A stretch of DNA of 64,000 nt from Halodesulfurarchaeum formicicum (GCF_001886955.1 NZ_CP016804.1:186001-250000); one strand, 5' to 3'; shown: positions 1 to 12,352, counted from the first letter of the stretch. The notes: a model not told the origin generated them from the sequence alone. Made by a program: numbers and translations.

Positions 1-1098
<1,098 letters not shown>

Positions 1099-1110
1099 AA
1101 CGAACGGGAC

Positions 1111-1161
1111 CTGGCATCCGCCAGGCCCACCACAGAGTCGGACCTGACATCCGTCAGGTCC
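1111..1161 (+). other. Two stem-loops just after 16S rRNA
   Basis: The spacer directly after the 16S 3' end holds two near-identical hairpins. CCTGGC-ATCC-GCCAGG lies at about 1111-1126, and the perfect GGACCTGAC-ATCC-GTCAGGTCC lies at 1140-1161. They share the loop ATCC and the motif ACCTG. They probably belong to pre-16S processing, but the 5' partner strand of the 16S processing stem is outside the window, so their role cannot be settled here. Confidence 0.55.
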
Positions 1162-1241
1162 ATTCCGGGCCACGCGATCGTGCCCGACCGGACACCAACA
1201 AACCATCAAGGCTAACACCACACCGCTCCCGAGAGGGAGGC

Positions 1242-1313
1242 GGGCCCATAGCTCAGTGGGAGAGCGCCGCCTTTGCAAGGCGGAGGCCCTGGGTTCGAAT
1301 CCCAGTGGGTCCA
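1242..1313 (+). tRNA. tRNA-Ala (anticodon UGC)
   Basis: A 72-nt cloverleaf in the 16S-23S spacer, the usual place for tRNA-Ala in archaeal rRNA operons. The acceptor stem GGGCCCA pairs with TGGGTCC and is followed by discriminator A. The anticodon loop CTTTGCAAG gives anticodon TGC. The T arm contains GGTTCGAATCC. CCA is not encoded beyond the natural ...TCCA end. Confidence 0.97.
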
Positions 1314-1491
1314 TCCCGGGTTCGGACGTCGAATCGTGTCCCTTAAGTGGGGCACGACGAAACGGACGACCCCGAACGACTGATGCACCACCCCGCAAAA
1401 GCGTGGGTGGGAAGGGTCGAGCTCGCCACCCGACACGGAAGTTCATCAGTGTGAACTTCCCACCACGGGGGCGTGCAATGACGACCGTGTG

Positions 1492-1526
1492 TACGTGCAA
1501 TCCAGGCGCTCACTGGACTCGTCCGT
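1492..1526 (+). other. 5' strand of pre-23S bulge-helix-bulge processing stem
   Basis: This strand pairs with 4722-4756 and encloses the whole 23S gene. The outer stem TACGTGCAATCCAG (1492-1505) pairs perfectly with 4743-4756. The central 4-bp helix GCGC (1506-1509) pairs with 4736-4739. TCA (1510-1512) is the 3-nt bulge on this side. The inner stem CTGGACTCGTCCGT (1513-1526) pairs with 4722-4735 with one G-U. This is the canonical substrate geometry of the archaeal splicing endonuclease. The inner part can also fold locally as a hairpin with a 10-bp stem and 3-nt loop at 1518-1540, a competing structure. Confidence 0.88.
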
Positions 1527-1584
1527 TTTGAACGGACGAGCGGTATCATCGGATTGCTTGTCCGGTTCGCCGAACGAGCATTCC

Positions 1585-1781
1585 AACATTGGATCACAGT
1601 TTCCGTTTCGACGGTTTTGTGATCCCATCGATTACGACCCGTTCCAACGGGGGCGTAATCAACATTGGACGGCAGTTCCGTTTCGACGGAACTGTGGTCC
1701 GCCATCGATTACGACCCGTTTGACGGGAACGTAATCATCATTGGGTCACGGTTCCGTTTCGACGGAACTGTGGTCCAGCCA
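1585..1781 (+). repeat. Three tandem 76-bp repeat units in 16S-23S spacer
   Basis: The motif CATTGG recurs at 1587, 1663 and 1739, a period of exactly 76 bp. Each copy is followed by a hairpin built on CCGTTTCGACGG, most clearly AGTTCCG-TTTCGA-CGGAACT in units two and three. Between units lies a second inverted repeat, ATTACG...CGTAAT, around ACCCGTT. The last unit is truncated and runs into the 23S start. The array was probably made by tandem duplication of a processing or internal-promoter module. TTCGACGG resembles the element I recall from haloarchaeal rRNA promoters, but no AT-rich box accompanies it. Confidence 0.75.
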
Positions 1782-4698
<2,917 letters not shown>

Positions 4699-4721
4699 CA
4701 TTCATTCCGCCATCCGTTTCG

Positions 4722-4756
4722 ACGGACGAGTTCAGGCGCAAACTGGATTGCACGTA
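4722..4756 (+). other. 3' strand of pre-23S bulge-helix-bulge processing stem
   Basis: Complement of 1492-1526. The inner stem ACGGACGAGTTCAG spans 4722-4735, the central helix GCGC 4736-4739, the 3-nt bulge AAA 4740-4742 and the outer stem CTGGATTGCACGTA 4743-4756. The two 3-nt bulges fall on opposite strands on either side of the 4-bp helix, as required for cleavage by the tRNA splicing endonuclease. Confidence 0.88.
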
Positions 4757-4829
4757 TTACACGGTCGAGGACCACCGATACTGGTGTCCCGGATCACATC
4801 CGGGCGCGGTTCGATTCCGCGGATCGGCG

Positions 4830-5060
4830 TTAAGGCGGCCATAGCGGCGGGGAAACACCCGTACCCATCCCGAACACGGAAGTTAAGCCCGCCTGCGTTC
4901 CGGCGAGTACTGGAGTGCGCGAGCCTCTGGGAAAACTGCCTCGCATTAGCGAGGGGCCAAGTGCAGGCCGAGGGGTGCAATCGGAAGTACACGCAGGGTC
5001 CGTCCCGGTGGAACCCGAGACCATCCTGTCGACGCCTGTAACTGGTGGTTCGCCGCCACC
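4830..5060 (+). rRNA. rrf: 5S ribosomal RNA, enlarged (231 nt)
   Basis: It begins TTAAGGCGGCC and ends GGTTCGCCGCCACC, which pair as helix I. The core matches haloarchaeal 5S (CCCGTACCCATCCCGAACACGG, GCGTTCCGG, GTACTGGAGTGCGCGAGCCT), but after CTCTGGGAAAA about 108 extra nucleotides precede the closing TGGTGGTTCGCC. Haloarchaeal 5S is normally about 122 nt. From memory, Halococcus morrhuae 5S is 231 nt with a 108-nt insertion at the same place, a striking match in length and position. Whether the insert stays in the mature RNA cannot be told from DNA. Confidence 0.93.
4935..5042 (+). other. About 108-nt insertion inside 5S rRNA
   Basis: The insertion separates the helix IV/V strand GAGCCTCTGGGAAA from its continuation near the 3' end. 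It opens with a perfect hairpin, CCTCGC-ATTA-GCGAGG (4939-4954), and has further G/C-rich self-complementary stretches, so it probably folds as an independent arm. It contains no open reading frame of note and no intron-like bulge-helix-bulge that I could find. Boundaries are uncertain by a few bases because the flanks are A- and G-rich. Confidence 0.8.
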
Positions 5061-5109
5061 ATTCATTTCCTTTCATTCATCACGTTCGTGAGCGACGGCC
5101 ACGTCGCTC
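5061..5109 (+). terminator. T/C-rich tract plus hairpin after 5S, possible rRNA operon terminator
   Basis: Directly after 5S lies a pyrimidine-rich run with several T clusters (5061-5080), then the stem-loop GAGCGAC-GGCCAC-GTCGCTC (5090-5109). Archaeal RNA polymerase terminates on T-rich stretches, so this is a reasonable terminator candidate. No RNA evidence is available. Confidence 0.4.
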
Positions 5110-5291
5110 CGAACAATACAACACCGACGAGCGACAGCCATCCCCACGACCAGCCGTCTGGGGCGCTGTCATGTGATTTTGTGCCACACAGGGACGTGTA
5201 TGGCGAATGCATATCCGCCAGGCGGTAGTCACGTCCGTTTTACCGAGGACTAGCGTCAGGCTGGCAAATTTCGCAACGACAGCATGAACAG

Positions 5292-5302
5292 ATAAGAATA
5301 TA
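5292..5302 (+). promoter_or_regulatory. TATA-like box for the TRAP operon
   Basis: An AT-rich segment, ATAAGAATATA, is centred about 31 nt before the ATG at 5329. This places the expected transcription start at or just before that codon and supports a leaderless mRNA. It is the main reason for preferring the ATG at 5329 to an in-frame ATG at 5302, which lies within the box. Confidence 0.5.
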
Positions 5303-5328
5303 TGCGAGGCAGTATTGTCTGTTATCGT

Positions 5329-6303
5329 ATGACACGCAACACGAGTCGACGACGATTCATTCAGGCTGCCGGTGGCGCGTCCCTGGTAGCGCTCGCTGGC
5401 TGTGCCGGAAACGGCGAGAACGGGGAGGGGACCACCACTGAAGAGGAGGAAACCACGCGTTTCTCCTGGCACGCAGGTGGCACCAGCGGGACCTACTACC
5501 CGCTCTCGAACGAGTTCAAGACGGTTGTCGAGGACAACACTGATTACTCGCTCAACGTCCAGTCCACGGGCGCGAGCGTGGAGAACGTCGGCAGTCTCCA
5601 GAGTGGTGACGCCGACTTCGCGCTGATCCAGAACGACATCGCCTACTTCGCCAAGAACGGGACCGGGATCGACGCCTTCGACGGCAGTCCGGTCGAGAAC
5701 CTCAAGGGGGTCGCGACACTGTACCCCGAAACGATCACGGTCGTCACGCTCGCGGAGTCCGGCATCTCGACGCTGTCGGATCTCGAAGGCAAGACGATCA
5801 ACACGGGGGACCTCGGGTCCGGAACACAGGTCAACGCCCTGCAGATCCTCGAGGCAGTGGGCATCGAGGACTTCGACGAGCAGAACGCCTCCTTCGGGCA
5901 GGCGGCCGACCAGCTGCGTGACGGTGATGTGGACGCCGCCTTCGTCGTCGGTGGGTGGCCGGTCGGGGCCATCGAGGACCTCGCGAACACGAACGACATC
6001 GAGATCGTCCCCATCGCCGGCGACAATCGCGCGGCGGTCAAGGACGCGGCCTCCTGGTTTGCCGATGACACCATCCCTGGTGGCACCTATTCGGGCGTCG
6101 AGTCGGACGTCGAAACCGTCGCCGTCCAGGCGATGATCGCGACCCGATCCGGCCTCGACGCGGACGCCGTCGAGACGGTGACCGCGGCTATCTTCGACAA
6201 CGTCGACGCCCTCTCCACGAAGACCGACTTCATCTCCAAGGAGAGCGCCCAGGACGGCATGTCCATCGAGCTGCACGAGGGCGCAGCGGCGTACTTCGGG
6301 TAA
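5329..6303 (+). CDS. TAXI-family TRAP transporter substrate-binding lipoprotein
   Basis: Predicted to be an extracytoplasmic solute receptor that captures a substrate and hands it to the TRAP permease encoded two genes downstream. The N-terminus carries a twin-arginine motif (RRRF, residues 7-10), a hydrophobic stretch and a lipobox LAGC with Cys25, then an acidic Glu/Thr linker: a Tat-exported, lipid-anchored protein as is usual in haloarchaea. The mature part opens with the TAXI-type segment GGTSGTYYPLSNEFK and contains STGASVENVGSLQSGDADFA and GSGTQVNALQILEAVG. The total of 324 aa is normal for the family. Some TAXI proteins bind glutamate or glutamine, but the ligand here cannot be inferred. 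Confidence 0.93.
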   Translation: MTRNTSRRRFIQAAGGASLVALAGCAGNGENGEGTTTEEEETTRFSWHAGGTSGTYYPLSNEFKTVVEDNTDYSLNVQSTGASVENVGSLQSGDADFALIQNDIAYFAKNGTGIDAFDGSPVENLKGVATLYPETITVVTLAESGISTLSDLEGKTINTGDLGSGTQVNALQILEAVGIEDFDEQNASFGQAADQLRDGDVDAAFVVGGWPVGAIEDLANTNDIEIVPIAGDNRAAVKDAASWFADDTIPGGTYSGVESDVETVAVQAMIATRSGLDADAVETVTAAIFDNVDALSTKTDFISKESAQDGMSIELHEGAAAYFG

Positions 6304-6333
6304 CGCCCTCGAACCACCGACGGCTTTCGCTGC

Positions 6334-6831
6334 ATGAACCTGCCTGACTGGTCGGTCCGCCGATGGGTACTGGTCGCGATCGTCGTGTTCGCAGCGATCG
6401 GACTGGCCCTTGGAACGCCGGCGCAGAAAACCCTCGTCGTCGAACGAGTCGACTCTGGCGAGGTGATCATCGCGGACTCGGTTTCGAACGGAACGACTGT
6501 TGGCCTCGAATACATGCACAGCGTCGAGAAGACCCGGGTTTACGACGAGTATACCGTCCGAGGAATGTCACTTGCCAACACACGGATGGAGTTCGAATCC
6601 TACGGTTGGGGCCTCCCGGCGGGGGCGAACGTCACGCTGGAGGACGGCGTCTTCGTGTTCGAACCGGACAAATCCTACCAGTCGATCACCGTCAAGCCGG
6701 GCCGAATCGCGAATCACACGCTCACGGTCGGTGATCGGACGTACGATCTGGTCGAGCGGGCCGATGCGAATTCGGTGCATATTCGGGTAACCAGAACGAC
6801 GCCCCTAACAAGACTCCTCGTGGGTCGGTGA
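6334..6831 (+). CDS. DUF1850 domain protein of TRAP operon
   Basis: A small protein of 165 aa with one N-terminal membrane anchor (WVLVAIVVFAAIGLALG) and an exported beta-rich domain containing LEYMHSVEKTRVYDEY, the recognisable core of DUF1850. This family is regularly found between TAXI binding proteins and fused TRAP permeases, as here, but its biochemical role is unknown. It starts 30 bp after the binding protein and its stop overlaps the permease GTG start, so the three genes form one operon. Confidence 0.85.
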   Translation: MNLPDWSVRRWVLVAIVVFAAIGLALGTPAQKTLVVERVDSGEVIIADSVSNGTTVGLEYMHSVEKTRVYDEYTVRGMSLANTRMEFESYGWGLPAGANVTLEDGVFVFEPDKSYQSITVKPGRIANHTLTVGDRTYDLVERADANSVHIRVTRTTPLTRLLVGR

Positions 6832-9545
6832 GCCTGATGAGCGAACCCCAGACAACCGACGACGCGGAACCGGCGCCCGAGACTGACGAGCTCATCAACG
6901 AGCTCCAGCAAAAGCGATCTGTCACCGGGTGGCTCGGGTTCGTCGTCGCCGCGGTGGGGATCTCGTTTTCGATCTTCCAGGTCATGCTGGCCGCAAAGAG
7001 CTTCTATTGGGATCTCCCCCTGCCGATCATCGGCGAGGTACGCCTCGTCGGTCTCCAGTTGCTGCAGGCGAATGCGGTCCACGTGAGTTTCGCACTCGTC
7101 TTGACCTTCCTCCTGTATCCACCGAGCACCGGGGAGGGATTCGTCGCCCGGTGGCTCGGGCGGCTCGACTCGGGGATCCGAACCCGGATCGGGCCGGACA
7201 ACCCGGTAGGCCGGGTGCAGGACGGGATCCGCCGCCTGCTCCACTGGGCGTTCTACGATCCCGACCAGAAGCGACTCACCCCCGCGGACGTCGTCCTCTC
7301 GATTTTGGCACTGCTGAGCGCGGTGTACTTCCTCGCGGAGTACAGTGAGATCCAGAACATGCGCGTGTTCGGGCTCGGAGCGGGGAGCCCCTACTACGAG
7401 GTGTTCCCGTTTCGCCTCCTCTTCGAGACGATTCCCGTTCTGGAATCGGTCGCACAAGCGCTGCCGGGCGCCGAGATATCATACGCCTTCGTCCTGGGCG
7501 CCATCGGAGTGCTGCTCGTTCTGGAGGCGACCCGGCGGACGATCGGGCTCCCGCTGATGCTCATCGTCGCAGCCTTCATTCTCTACGCTCGGTGGGGACA
7601 CTTCATTCCTCAGGACGCCGCCTACGTCGGCATTCTCTCGATTCCCAACCTCTCCTGGGAGTCGATCATCCAGAACCTGTGGTACAATACCGAAAATGGG
7701 GTTTTCGGCATCCCGGTGACCGTCTCGGTGCAGTTCATCTACATCTTCATCCTCTTCGGTGCGTTCCTGGAGAAGAGCGGGGCCGGCCAGTGGTTCATCG
7801 ATCTCGCGTACGCGGGGACGGGCACGCGGACCGGCGGGCCCGCGAAGGCCTCGATCCTCGCGAGTGGGTTCATGGGTACGATCTCCGGCTCCTCGATCGC
7901 CAACACGGTCACGACGGGCACGTTCACTATTCCGCTCATGAAGCGCTCGGGGTACGACCCCGAGTTCTCGGGCGCGGTCGAAGCGGCGGCGTCCTCGGGC
8001 GGCCAGATCCTTCCGCCAGTCATGGGTGCAGCCGCGTTCCTCATCGTCCAGTATACGGCCACGCCCTTCGCGGACGTCATCGTCGTGGCGACGATCCCCG
8101 CGATCGTGTTCTTCTTCGGCGTGTGGGTGATGGTCCACCTCGAAGCGGTCCGGGCCGGCGTCGGCGGCCTCGACAAGAGCGAACTCGTCAACGTGGGGGA
8201 CCATCTTCGGCGGGGTTGGTTCTACCTCGTCCCACTCTTCTTGCTGCTCTATTATCTCATCATCGAGCGGCTTTCGGTCGCCCGGTCAGCCTGGTTCACC
8301 ATCCTCGCGATCGGCGCGTTACTCGCCCTTGTCGCGGCGTACAACGACCAGACCCGGCTCTTGCTTCCGGCGACCGTCGCTGGGGTTGCCGCCATTCAAT
8401 TCGTCTCGTTTGTCCTCTTCGGGACTGACCTGCTGGGACTTCTCATCACTGGCCCACTCGGGGGCGTGAGCCTGCAGGTGGCCGTCGGGCGGGTGATCGG
8501 CAACCTGGGCTGGTACACGATCATCGCGGGGTTCCTGGTGATGGCCACGCACCCGGGGATGCGCGCTCCGCTGCTGTCCCTGGACCCCGACGTGGGTTCG
8601 GCGGCCCGAACGGTGTCGAATGCGGTCCGTCGCCCATCGCTCGCCGACAATCAGCTGTTCCGATACATCGCCTACACCGGGAACGCCATGGACTCGGGCG
8701 CCCGCACGGCGGTGCCGGTGGTCATCGCGGTCGCCGCAGCCGGGATCATCCCGGGGGTGATCAGCGTCTCCGGGCTCGGGCCGAACCTGGTCTCGCTCAT
8801 TACTCAGTTGGCCGCGGGCTCGCTCGTGCTCATGCTGCTCATGACCGCTGTCGCGTCGATCATCCTCGGGATGGGGATGCCGACGACGGTCACGTACATC
8901 ATTTTGGTCTCGCTTCTGGGGCCAGCCCTCGTCGAGTTCGGCATTGCCGAGCTGGCCGCTCACCTGTTCATCCTCTACTTCGGCGTGATCGCCGACATCA
9001 CGCCTCCCGTCGCAGTCGCGGCCTACGCCGCCTCGGGCGTGGCCCAGTCTGATGCCTTCGAAACCGGTGTGAAGGCCTTCTCCCTCTCGCTCAACAAGGC
9101 CGTCGTGCCCTTTGCCTTCATCCTCTCGCCGGGGATCTTGCTCCTGCGAACCGGGGTCGAGGTGCCGGACTCGGATAAGACCTACCGGGTGCTCAACAGT
9201 GCCGACCTTCTCGATCTCACCTACTCGATTCCCGAGGTGCTCGTGCCGGTTCTCGGGCTCTTCCTGGGCGTGATCGCACTCGGGGCGACGGTCATCGGCC
9301 ACCTCTACGCGCCGGTCTCGCGACTCAAGCGGGCGGGGTTTGCACTCAGTTCCCTCCTCTTGATGGCTCCTGGACTCCTCGTGACGGCGATTTCGGATGC
9401 CATCACGACTGTCGGGATGGCACCGATTCCGGTTACCACGTCCATTGATCTCGGCCTTCGGGCGATCGGACTGCTGCTGTTTGTGGTCCTCCTCGTTCAG
9501 AATCGCCGCGTTGACTGGAGCCTGGAGCAGGAACCGACGGCCTAG
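6828..9545 (+). CDS. TRAP transporter fused permease (4TM + 12TM)
   Basis: A 905-aa integral membrane protein in which the small DctQ-like and large DctM-like subunits are fused, as in the TRAP fused-permease family that partners TAXI receptors. The N-terminal third has four hydrophobic segments. The large domain has the expected Gly/Ser-rich loops, for example GFMGTISGSSIANTVTTGTF and AAASSGGQILPPVMGAA, and later GMGMPTTVTYIILVSLL and ADITPPVAVAAYAAS. It would use a cation gradient (Na+ in characterised TRAP systems). The start is GTG 6828, overlapping the upstream stop; ATG 6837 is an equally plausible start. Confidence 0.93.
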   Translation: MSLMSEPQTTDDAEPAPETDELINELQQKRSVTGWLGFVVAAVGISFSIFQVMLAAKSFYWDLPLPIIGEVRLVGLQLLQANAVHVSFALVLTFLLYPPSTGEGFVARWLGRLDSGIRTRIGPDNPVGRVQDGIRRLLHWAFYDPDQKRLTPADVVLSILALLSAVYFLAEYSEIQNMRVFGLGAGSPYYEVFPFRLLFETIPVLESVAQALPGAEISYAFVLGAIGVLLVLEATRRTIGLPLMLIVAAFILYARWGHFIPQDAAYVGILSIPNLSWESIIQNLWYNTENGVFGIPVTVSVQFIYIFILFGAFLEKSGAGQWFIDLAYAGTGTRTGGPAKASILASGFMGTISGSSIANTVTTGTFTIPLMKRSGYDPEFSGAVEAAASSGGQILPPVMGAAAFLIVQYTATPFADVIVVATIPAIVFFFGVWVMVHLEAVRAGVGGLDKSELVNVGDHLRRGWFYLVPLFLLLYYLIIERLSVARSAWFTILAIGALLALVAAYNDQTRLLLPATVAGVAAIQFVSFVLFGTDLLGLLITGPLGGVSLQVAVGRVIGNLGWYTIIAGFLVMATHPGMRAPLLSLDPDVGSAARTVSNAVRRPSLADNQLFRYIAYTGNAMDSGARTAVPVVIAVAAAGIIPGVISVSGLGPNLVSLITQLAAGSLVLMLLMTAVASIILGMGMPTTVTYIILVSLLGPALVEFGIAELAAHLFILYFGVIADITPPVAVAAYAASGVAQSDAFETGVKAFSLSLNKAVVPFAFILSPGILLLRTGVEVPDSDKTYRVLNSADLLDLTYSIPEVLVPVLGLFLGVIALGATVIGHLYAPVSRLKRAGFALSSLLLMAPGLLVTAISDAITTVGMAPIPVTTSIDLGLRAIGLLLFVVLLVQNRRVDWSLEQEPTA

Positions 9546-10285
9546 ACCGACTCGGGCCAGACGTCTTCGTCGAGTCGGGTGACGACGATCTCCAAAAGCG
9601 TCTGGAGGTTGACCGTGTCCGCGCGGTTGTATTCACAGAGTGTTTCGAGTGCAGCTTGGTCTCCACGTTCGTACTCCCGCCAGAGTCGAATCGCGTCCCG
9701 GCCCGAGATGTCGGGGCGGTCACGTTCGATGCCAACTGTCCGTTCGATCTCTTTGAGCCCGCCGCTCAGTCCCAGTCGCTGGCTCAGGAATCGGAGGTCG
9801 AGGTGCGGGACATCGACGGCGATGTCGAAGGCCGTCTCGAGAAATGGCACGTCGAACTGCGCGCCGTTGAACGTACTCAAGAGTGCGGCGTCTTCGAGAT
9901 GTGACTGAAGCCGCTCGGCGGTAAGATCCCGGCCACGGACGAGCGTCGTCGTCTCCCCGCCCTGGTGAAGCGAGACTGTGGTCACGACGTTTCGCCGTTT
10001 GTCCAGCCCGGTGGTCTCGATGTCCAGGAACAGCGTCTCCTCACGGAAATTCTCGTAGAGCCGCCACTGTGCCGAGTCGGGGAACTGTTCGGCAAAGAAG
10101 GTGGCCTCACCGGCTTCGAGCCGCGGTTCGGCCCGGGCGATGAAGTCCTCGACGCGGGCCCCGGTCTTCTCGCCCAGCAAGTCGGGGTCGAAGCGATCCC
10201 AGTGGGTCGCTCCCTCGGCCCAGAGCGAGCGCTCGGTCTTCTCCCCGACCCCCCGAACCGGAATGTAACTCTGCTCGATTCGCAC
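9542..10285 (-). CDS. Ribonuclease H-like 3'-5' exonuclease domain protein (YprB type)
   Basis: A 247-aa protein with a short N-terminal helical region and a DEDD-type RNase H-like fold. Visible acidic motifs are LFLDIETTGLD, NGAQFDVPFLE and the C-terminal YNRADTVNL, matching the family often annotated RNase_H_2/YprB. It presumably degrades or trims nucleic acid in the cytoplasm; the substrate is unknown. The start is taken at the GTG giving VRIEQSYIPVRGVG, because close haloarchaeal proteins begin MRIE.SFIPVRGVG. An upstream ATG at 10342 would add 19 residues with no similarity to the family. Its stop overlaps the permease stop convergently. Confidence 0.85.
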   Translation of the reverse strand: MRIEQSYIPVRGVGEKTERSLWAEGATHWDRFDPDLLGEKTGARVEDFIARAEPRLEAGEATFFAEQFPDSAQWRLYENFREETLFLDIETTGLDKRRNVVTTVSLHQGGETTTLVRGRDLTAERLQSHLEDAALLSTFNGAQFDVPFLETAFDIAVDVPHLDLRFLSQRLGLSGGLKEIERTVGIERDRPDISGRDAIRLWREYERGDQAALETLCEYNRADTVNLQTLLEIVVTRLDEDVWPESV

Positions 10286-10376
10286 GCCCGTAGCTACACC
10301 TGAGGAGATGAAAAGCTTCGCGGGTCCGGATTCGGACCGCAATGATTAACCCCTCCAATCGAGTAGCATCGACTGC

Positions 10377-10452
10377 GCCAAGGTGGCAGAGTCCGGCCTA
10401 ACGCAGCGGCCTGCAGAGCCGCCCATCGCCGGTTCAAATCCGGCCCTTGGCT
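10377..10452 (+). tRNA. tRNA-Cys (anticodon GCA)
   Basis: A 76-nt cloverleaf. The acceptor GCCAAGG pairs with CCTTGGC and is followed by U, the expected discriminator for tRNA-Cys. The anticodon stem-loop GCGGC-CTGCAGA-GCCGC gives anticodon GCA. The T arm is GCCGGTTCAAATCCGGC. In several haloarchaea tRNA-Cys is the last gene of the rRNA operon; here it lies 5.3 kb beyond 5S, with the TRAP operon and a nuclease gene in between. Confidence 0.96.
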
Positions 10453-10489
10453 TCCTTAGTTTAAATCCAAGACTGCTCTCGATGGGTTT

Positions 10490-11182
10490 TCACTCCTTCT
10501 CGCCCCGGGTCGCCCGCAGCCACGCCTTGATGCCGACGACCTGCCCGTCGATGGTCTCGGCGGGTGCCTCACGCGCCGCCCAGACGTACATCGGGGCCAC
10601 GTCCGCGGGCAGCCGCCCGAAGTCCTTGCCCGTGAGCTCGGTCTGCACCTGTCCCGGATCGACGATTCCGACTACTTGATCGAGATCCGCGGCGAACCCC
10701 CGCGCGATGGCCTCCGCGGCGGCCTTCGAGACGGCGTACGAGCCGGTTCCCGGAGTCGCCACCCGGGCAGGTTTTCCCGATGGAACGAGCACCCGCGCGT
10801 CCGCGGCCAGGTGGGGAACGGCCTCGCGAATCGTGGCGAACACGCCTCTGGCGTTCGTCGCCATGTGGTCGTCGTACCGTTCGTAGGACTCGGCCGGGAG
10901 CGGGGTCGCCCCCGACGGCCCGTGATAGACCCCCGCACTCGGGACGAGCACGTCGATTTCGCCCAGCCTGTCGGCGGCGACTGCCAGCAGGTTGCTGACC
11001 GAATCCTCGTCGCGCACGTCGACTGCGACGGCCTCGGCATCGAGCCCGTCGGCGACGTCCTCGACGGCCGATTTCTCGCGAGCCCCGAGAATTAGCTGGC
11101 CGCCAGCCCCCGCGAACGCTTCGGCGACGGCGGCACCGATGCCCCGACTTGCACCCGTGAGTACCGCGGTGAATTCGCTCAT
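10490..11182 (-). CDS. Short-chain dehydrogenase/reductase (SDR)
   Basis: A 230-aa Rossmann-fold oxidoreductase. The cofactor loop is TGASRGIGAAVAEAF at the N-terminus, followed by GAREKS and DVRDEDS. The catalytic part has the Ser before SYAVSKAAAEAIARG, that is Tyr-x-x-x-Lys, and a typical VDPGQVQTELTG after it. It is a soluble NAD(P)-dependent enzyme of unknown substrate. It lacks the insertion seen in the mycofactocin-coupled SDRs elsewhere in this window and is probably an unrelated housekeeping SDR. Confidence 0.88.
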   Translation of the reverse strand: MSEFTAVLTGASRGIGAAVAEAFAGAGGQLILGAREKSAVEDVADGLDAEAVAVDVRDEDSVSNLLAVAADRLGEIDVLVPSAGVYHGPSGATPLPAESYERYDDHMATNARGVFATIREAVPHLAADARVLVPSGKPARVATPGTGSYAVSKAAAEAIARGFAADLDQVVGIVDPGQVQTELTGKDFGRLPADVAPMYVWAAREAPAETIDGQVVGIKAWLRATRGEKE

Positions 11183-11227
11183 GGGCTAGCTACCGCGGAA
11201 AACCCCTTGAGCACTCGCCTTCCGGCA

Positions 11228-12352
11228 CTACCGGAACGTGGCCCACTCGAAGACTCGTCGGATCGCGATCGCTCCGACGAGTCCGGTGACGGGGACGACC
11301 CAGCCACTCTCCAGGGAATCAGGAAAGCTCCAGTTCGACGCGGCCGGTTGCCCGTCACCGCTCTCACCGGACGCTGCCGGTGGGTGGCCCGCCGCCTGGC
11401 CGTCTGTTACCCCATCGCCGTCGGTGTCCGCCGTGAGCGGATCGGTTCCGAACCGTTCCAGTTCCCAGCCGTCGGGGAGCCCGTCCCCGTCGGTGTCCGG
11501 ATCGGTCGGGTCGGTCCCGAGTTCGAGTTCCTGGGCGTCTTTCAGCCCGTCGTCGTCCGTGTCTGGCTCGGTCGGGTCGGTACCCAGATCGAGTTCGCGG
11601 CGATCGTCGAGACCGTCGCCGTCCGTGTCAGCCAGCGCGGGGTCCGTCGGCAGCTCCTCGATCTCCCGGCGGTCGTCCAACCCGTCGCCGTCCGTGTCTA
11701 CCTCTGTCGGATCGCTCCCGACCCGGAGCTCGCGGGCGTCGTCGATCCCGTCCCCGTCAGTGTCTTTCTGGGTCGGGTCGGTACCAAATTTGGTCACCTC
11801 GGGCCCGTCTTCGAGGCCGTCCTCGTCAGTGTCGGGATCGCGGAAGTCAGTGGGGCCGCCGATCTCCTGGCTGTTCTGCAGTCCATCTCCGTCCCGATCG
11901 CTCGTCTTTCGCAGCACGGTGACTGTGACTTCGCTGCTATCGATCAGGGCCCCGGTCGCGTCGTAAAAGCCCACGACGACCGAGTCGGGGCCCGGCTCGT
12001 CGAGCGCGTCGTCGGGGAGGGTTAGCGTGAGGGACTGCTCGTCGACCTCCCGAAGGACGATCGATTTGCTGGCGAGTGCCTCGTCACCGGGGCCGACGTG
12101 TTCGTCCCGCGTTTCGGTTACTCGAACGGAATAGTGGCGATAGTCCCGCTCGTCTTCGAAGACAGGGGTCGCGACGGTCGTCGTGACGTCGGGGGCTTCC
12201 CCGGCCCAGACGTACTGGGTCCCGTCGACGGTCGTGGCCGCGGCCGGGCCAGTGACTGCCGTCTCGAGGACTCCAGCGTCGACCGCGCCCGCCCCTCCGC
12301 TCAGCGCAATCGCGAGTGCGAGCAGCAGGACAACGGCACGCGGGGGATTCAT
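11228..12352 (-). CDS. Secreted surface protein with calcium-binding thrombospondin type 3-like repeats
   Basis: A 374-aa protein with a Sec-type signal peptide (about residues 1-25), a beta domain of about 125 residues, and then seven or so tandem acidic repeats of the form [20 protein letters not shown], each a DxDxDGxxD calcium-binding loop. The C-terminus has a linker and one membrane segment ending in basic residues. The whole is probably anchored outside the cell with Ca2+-stabilised repeats. No PGF-CTERM motif is visible. The repeated DNA produces long antisense open frames, which are shadows. Confidence 0.88.
   Translation of the reverse strand: MNPPRAVVLLLALAIALSGGAGAVDAGVLETAVTGPAAATTVDGTQYVWAGEAPDVTTTVATPVFEDERDYRHYSVRVTETRDEHVGPGDEALASKSIVLREVDEQSLTLTLPDDALDEPGPDSVVVGFYDATGALIDSSEVTVTVLRKTSDRDGDGLQNSQEIGGPTDFRDPDTDEDGLEDGPEVTKFGTDPTQKDTDGDGIDDARELRVGSDPTEVDTDGDGLDDRREIEELPTDPALADTDGDGLDDRRELDLGTDPTEPDTDDDGLKDAQELELGTDPTDPDTDGDGLPDGWELERFGTDPLTADTDGDGVTDGQAAGHPPAASGESGDGQPAASNWSFPDSLESGWVVPVTGLVGAIAIRRVFEWATFR

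Noticed and set aside
1585-1781. Tandem repeats considered as a CRISPR array
   Set aside because: Units are directly adjacent 76-bp copies including the 'spacers', there are only two and a half, and no cas genes are near.
5080-6519. 479-aa minus-strand frame over the TAXI binding protein gene
   Set aside because: Antisense shadow of a GC-rich gene; the plus-strand product has a Tat lipoprotein signal and clear family motifs.
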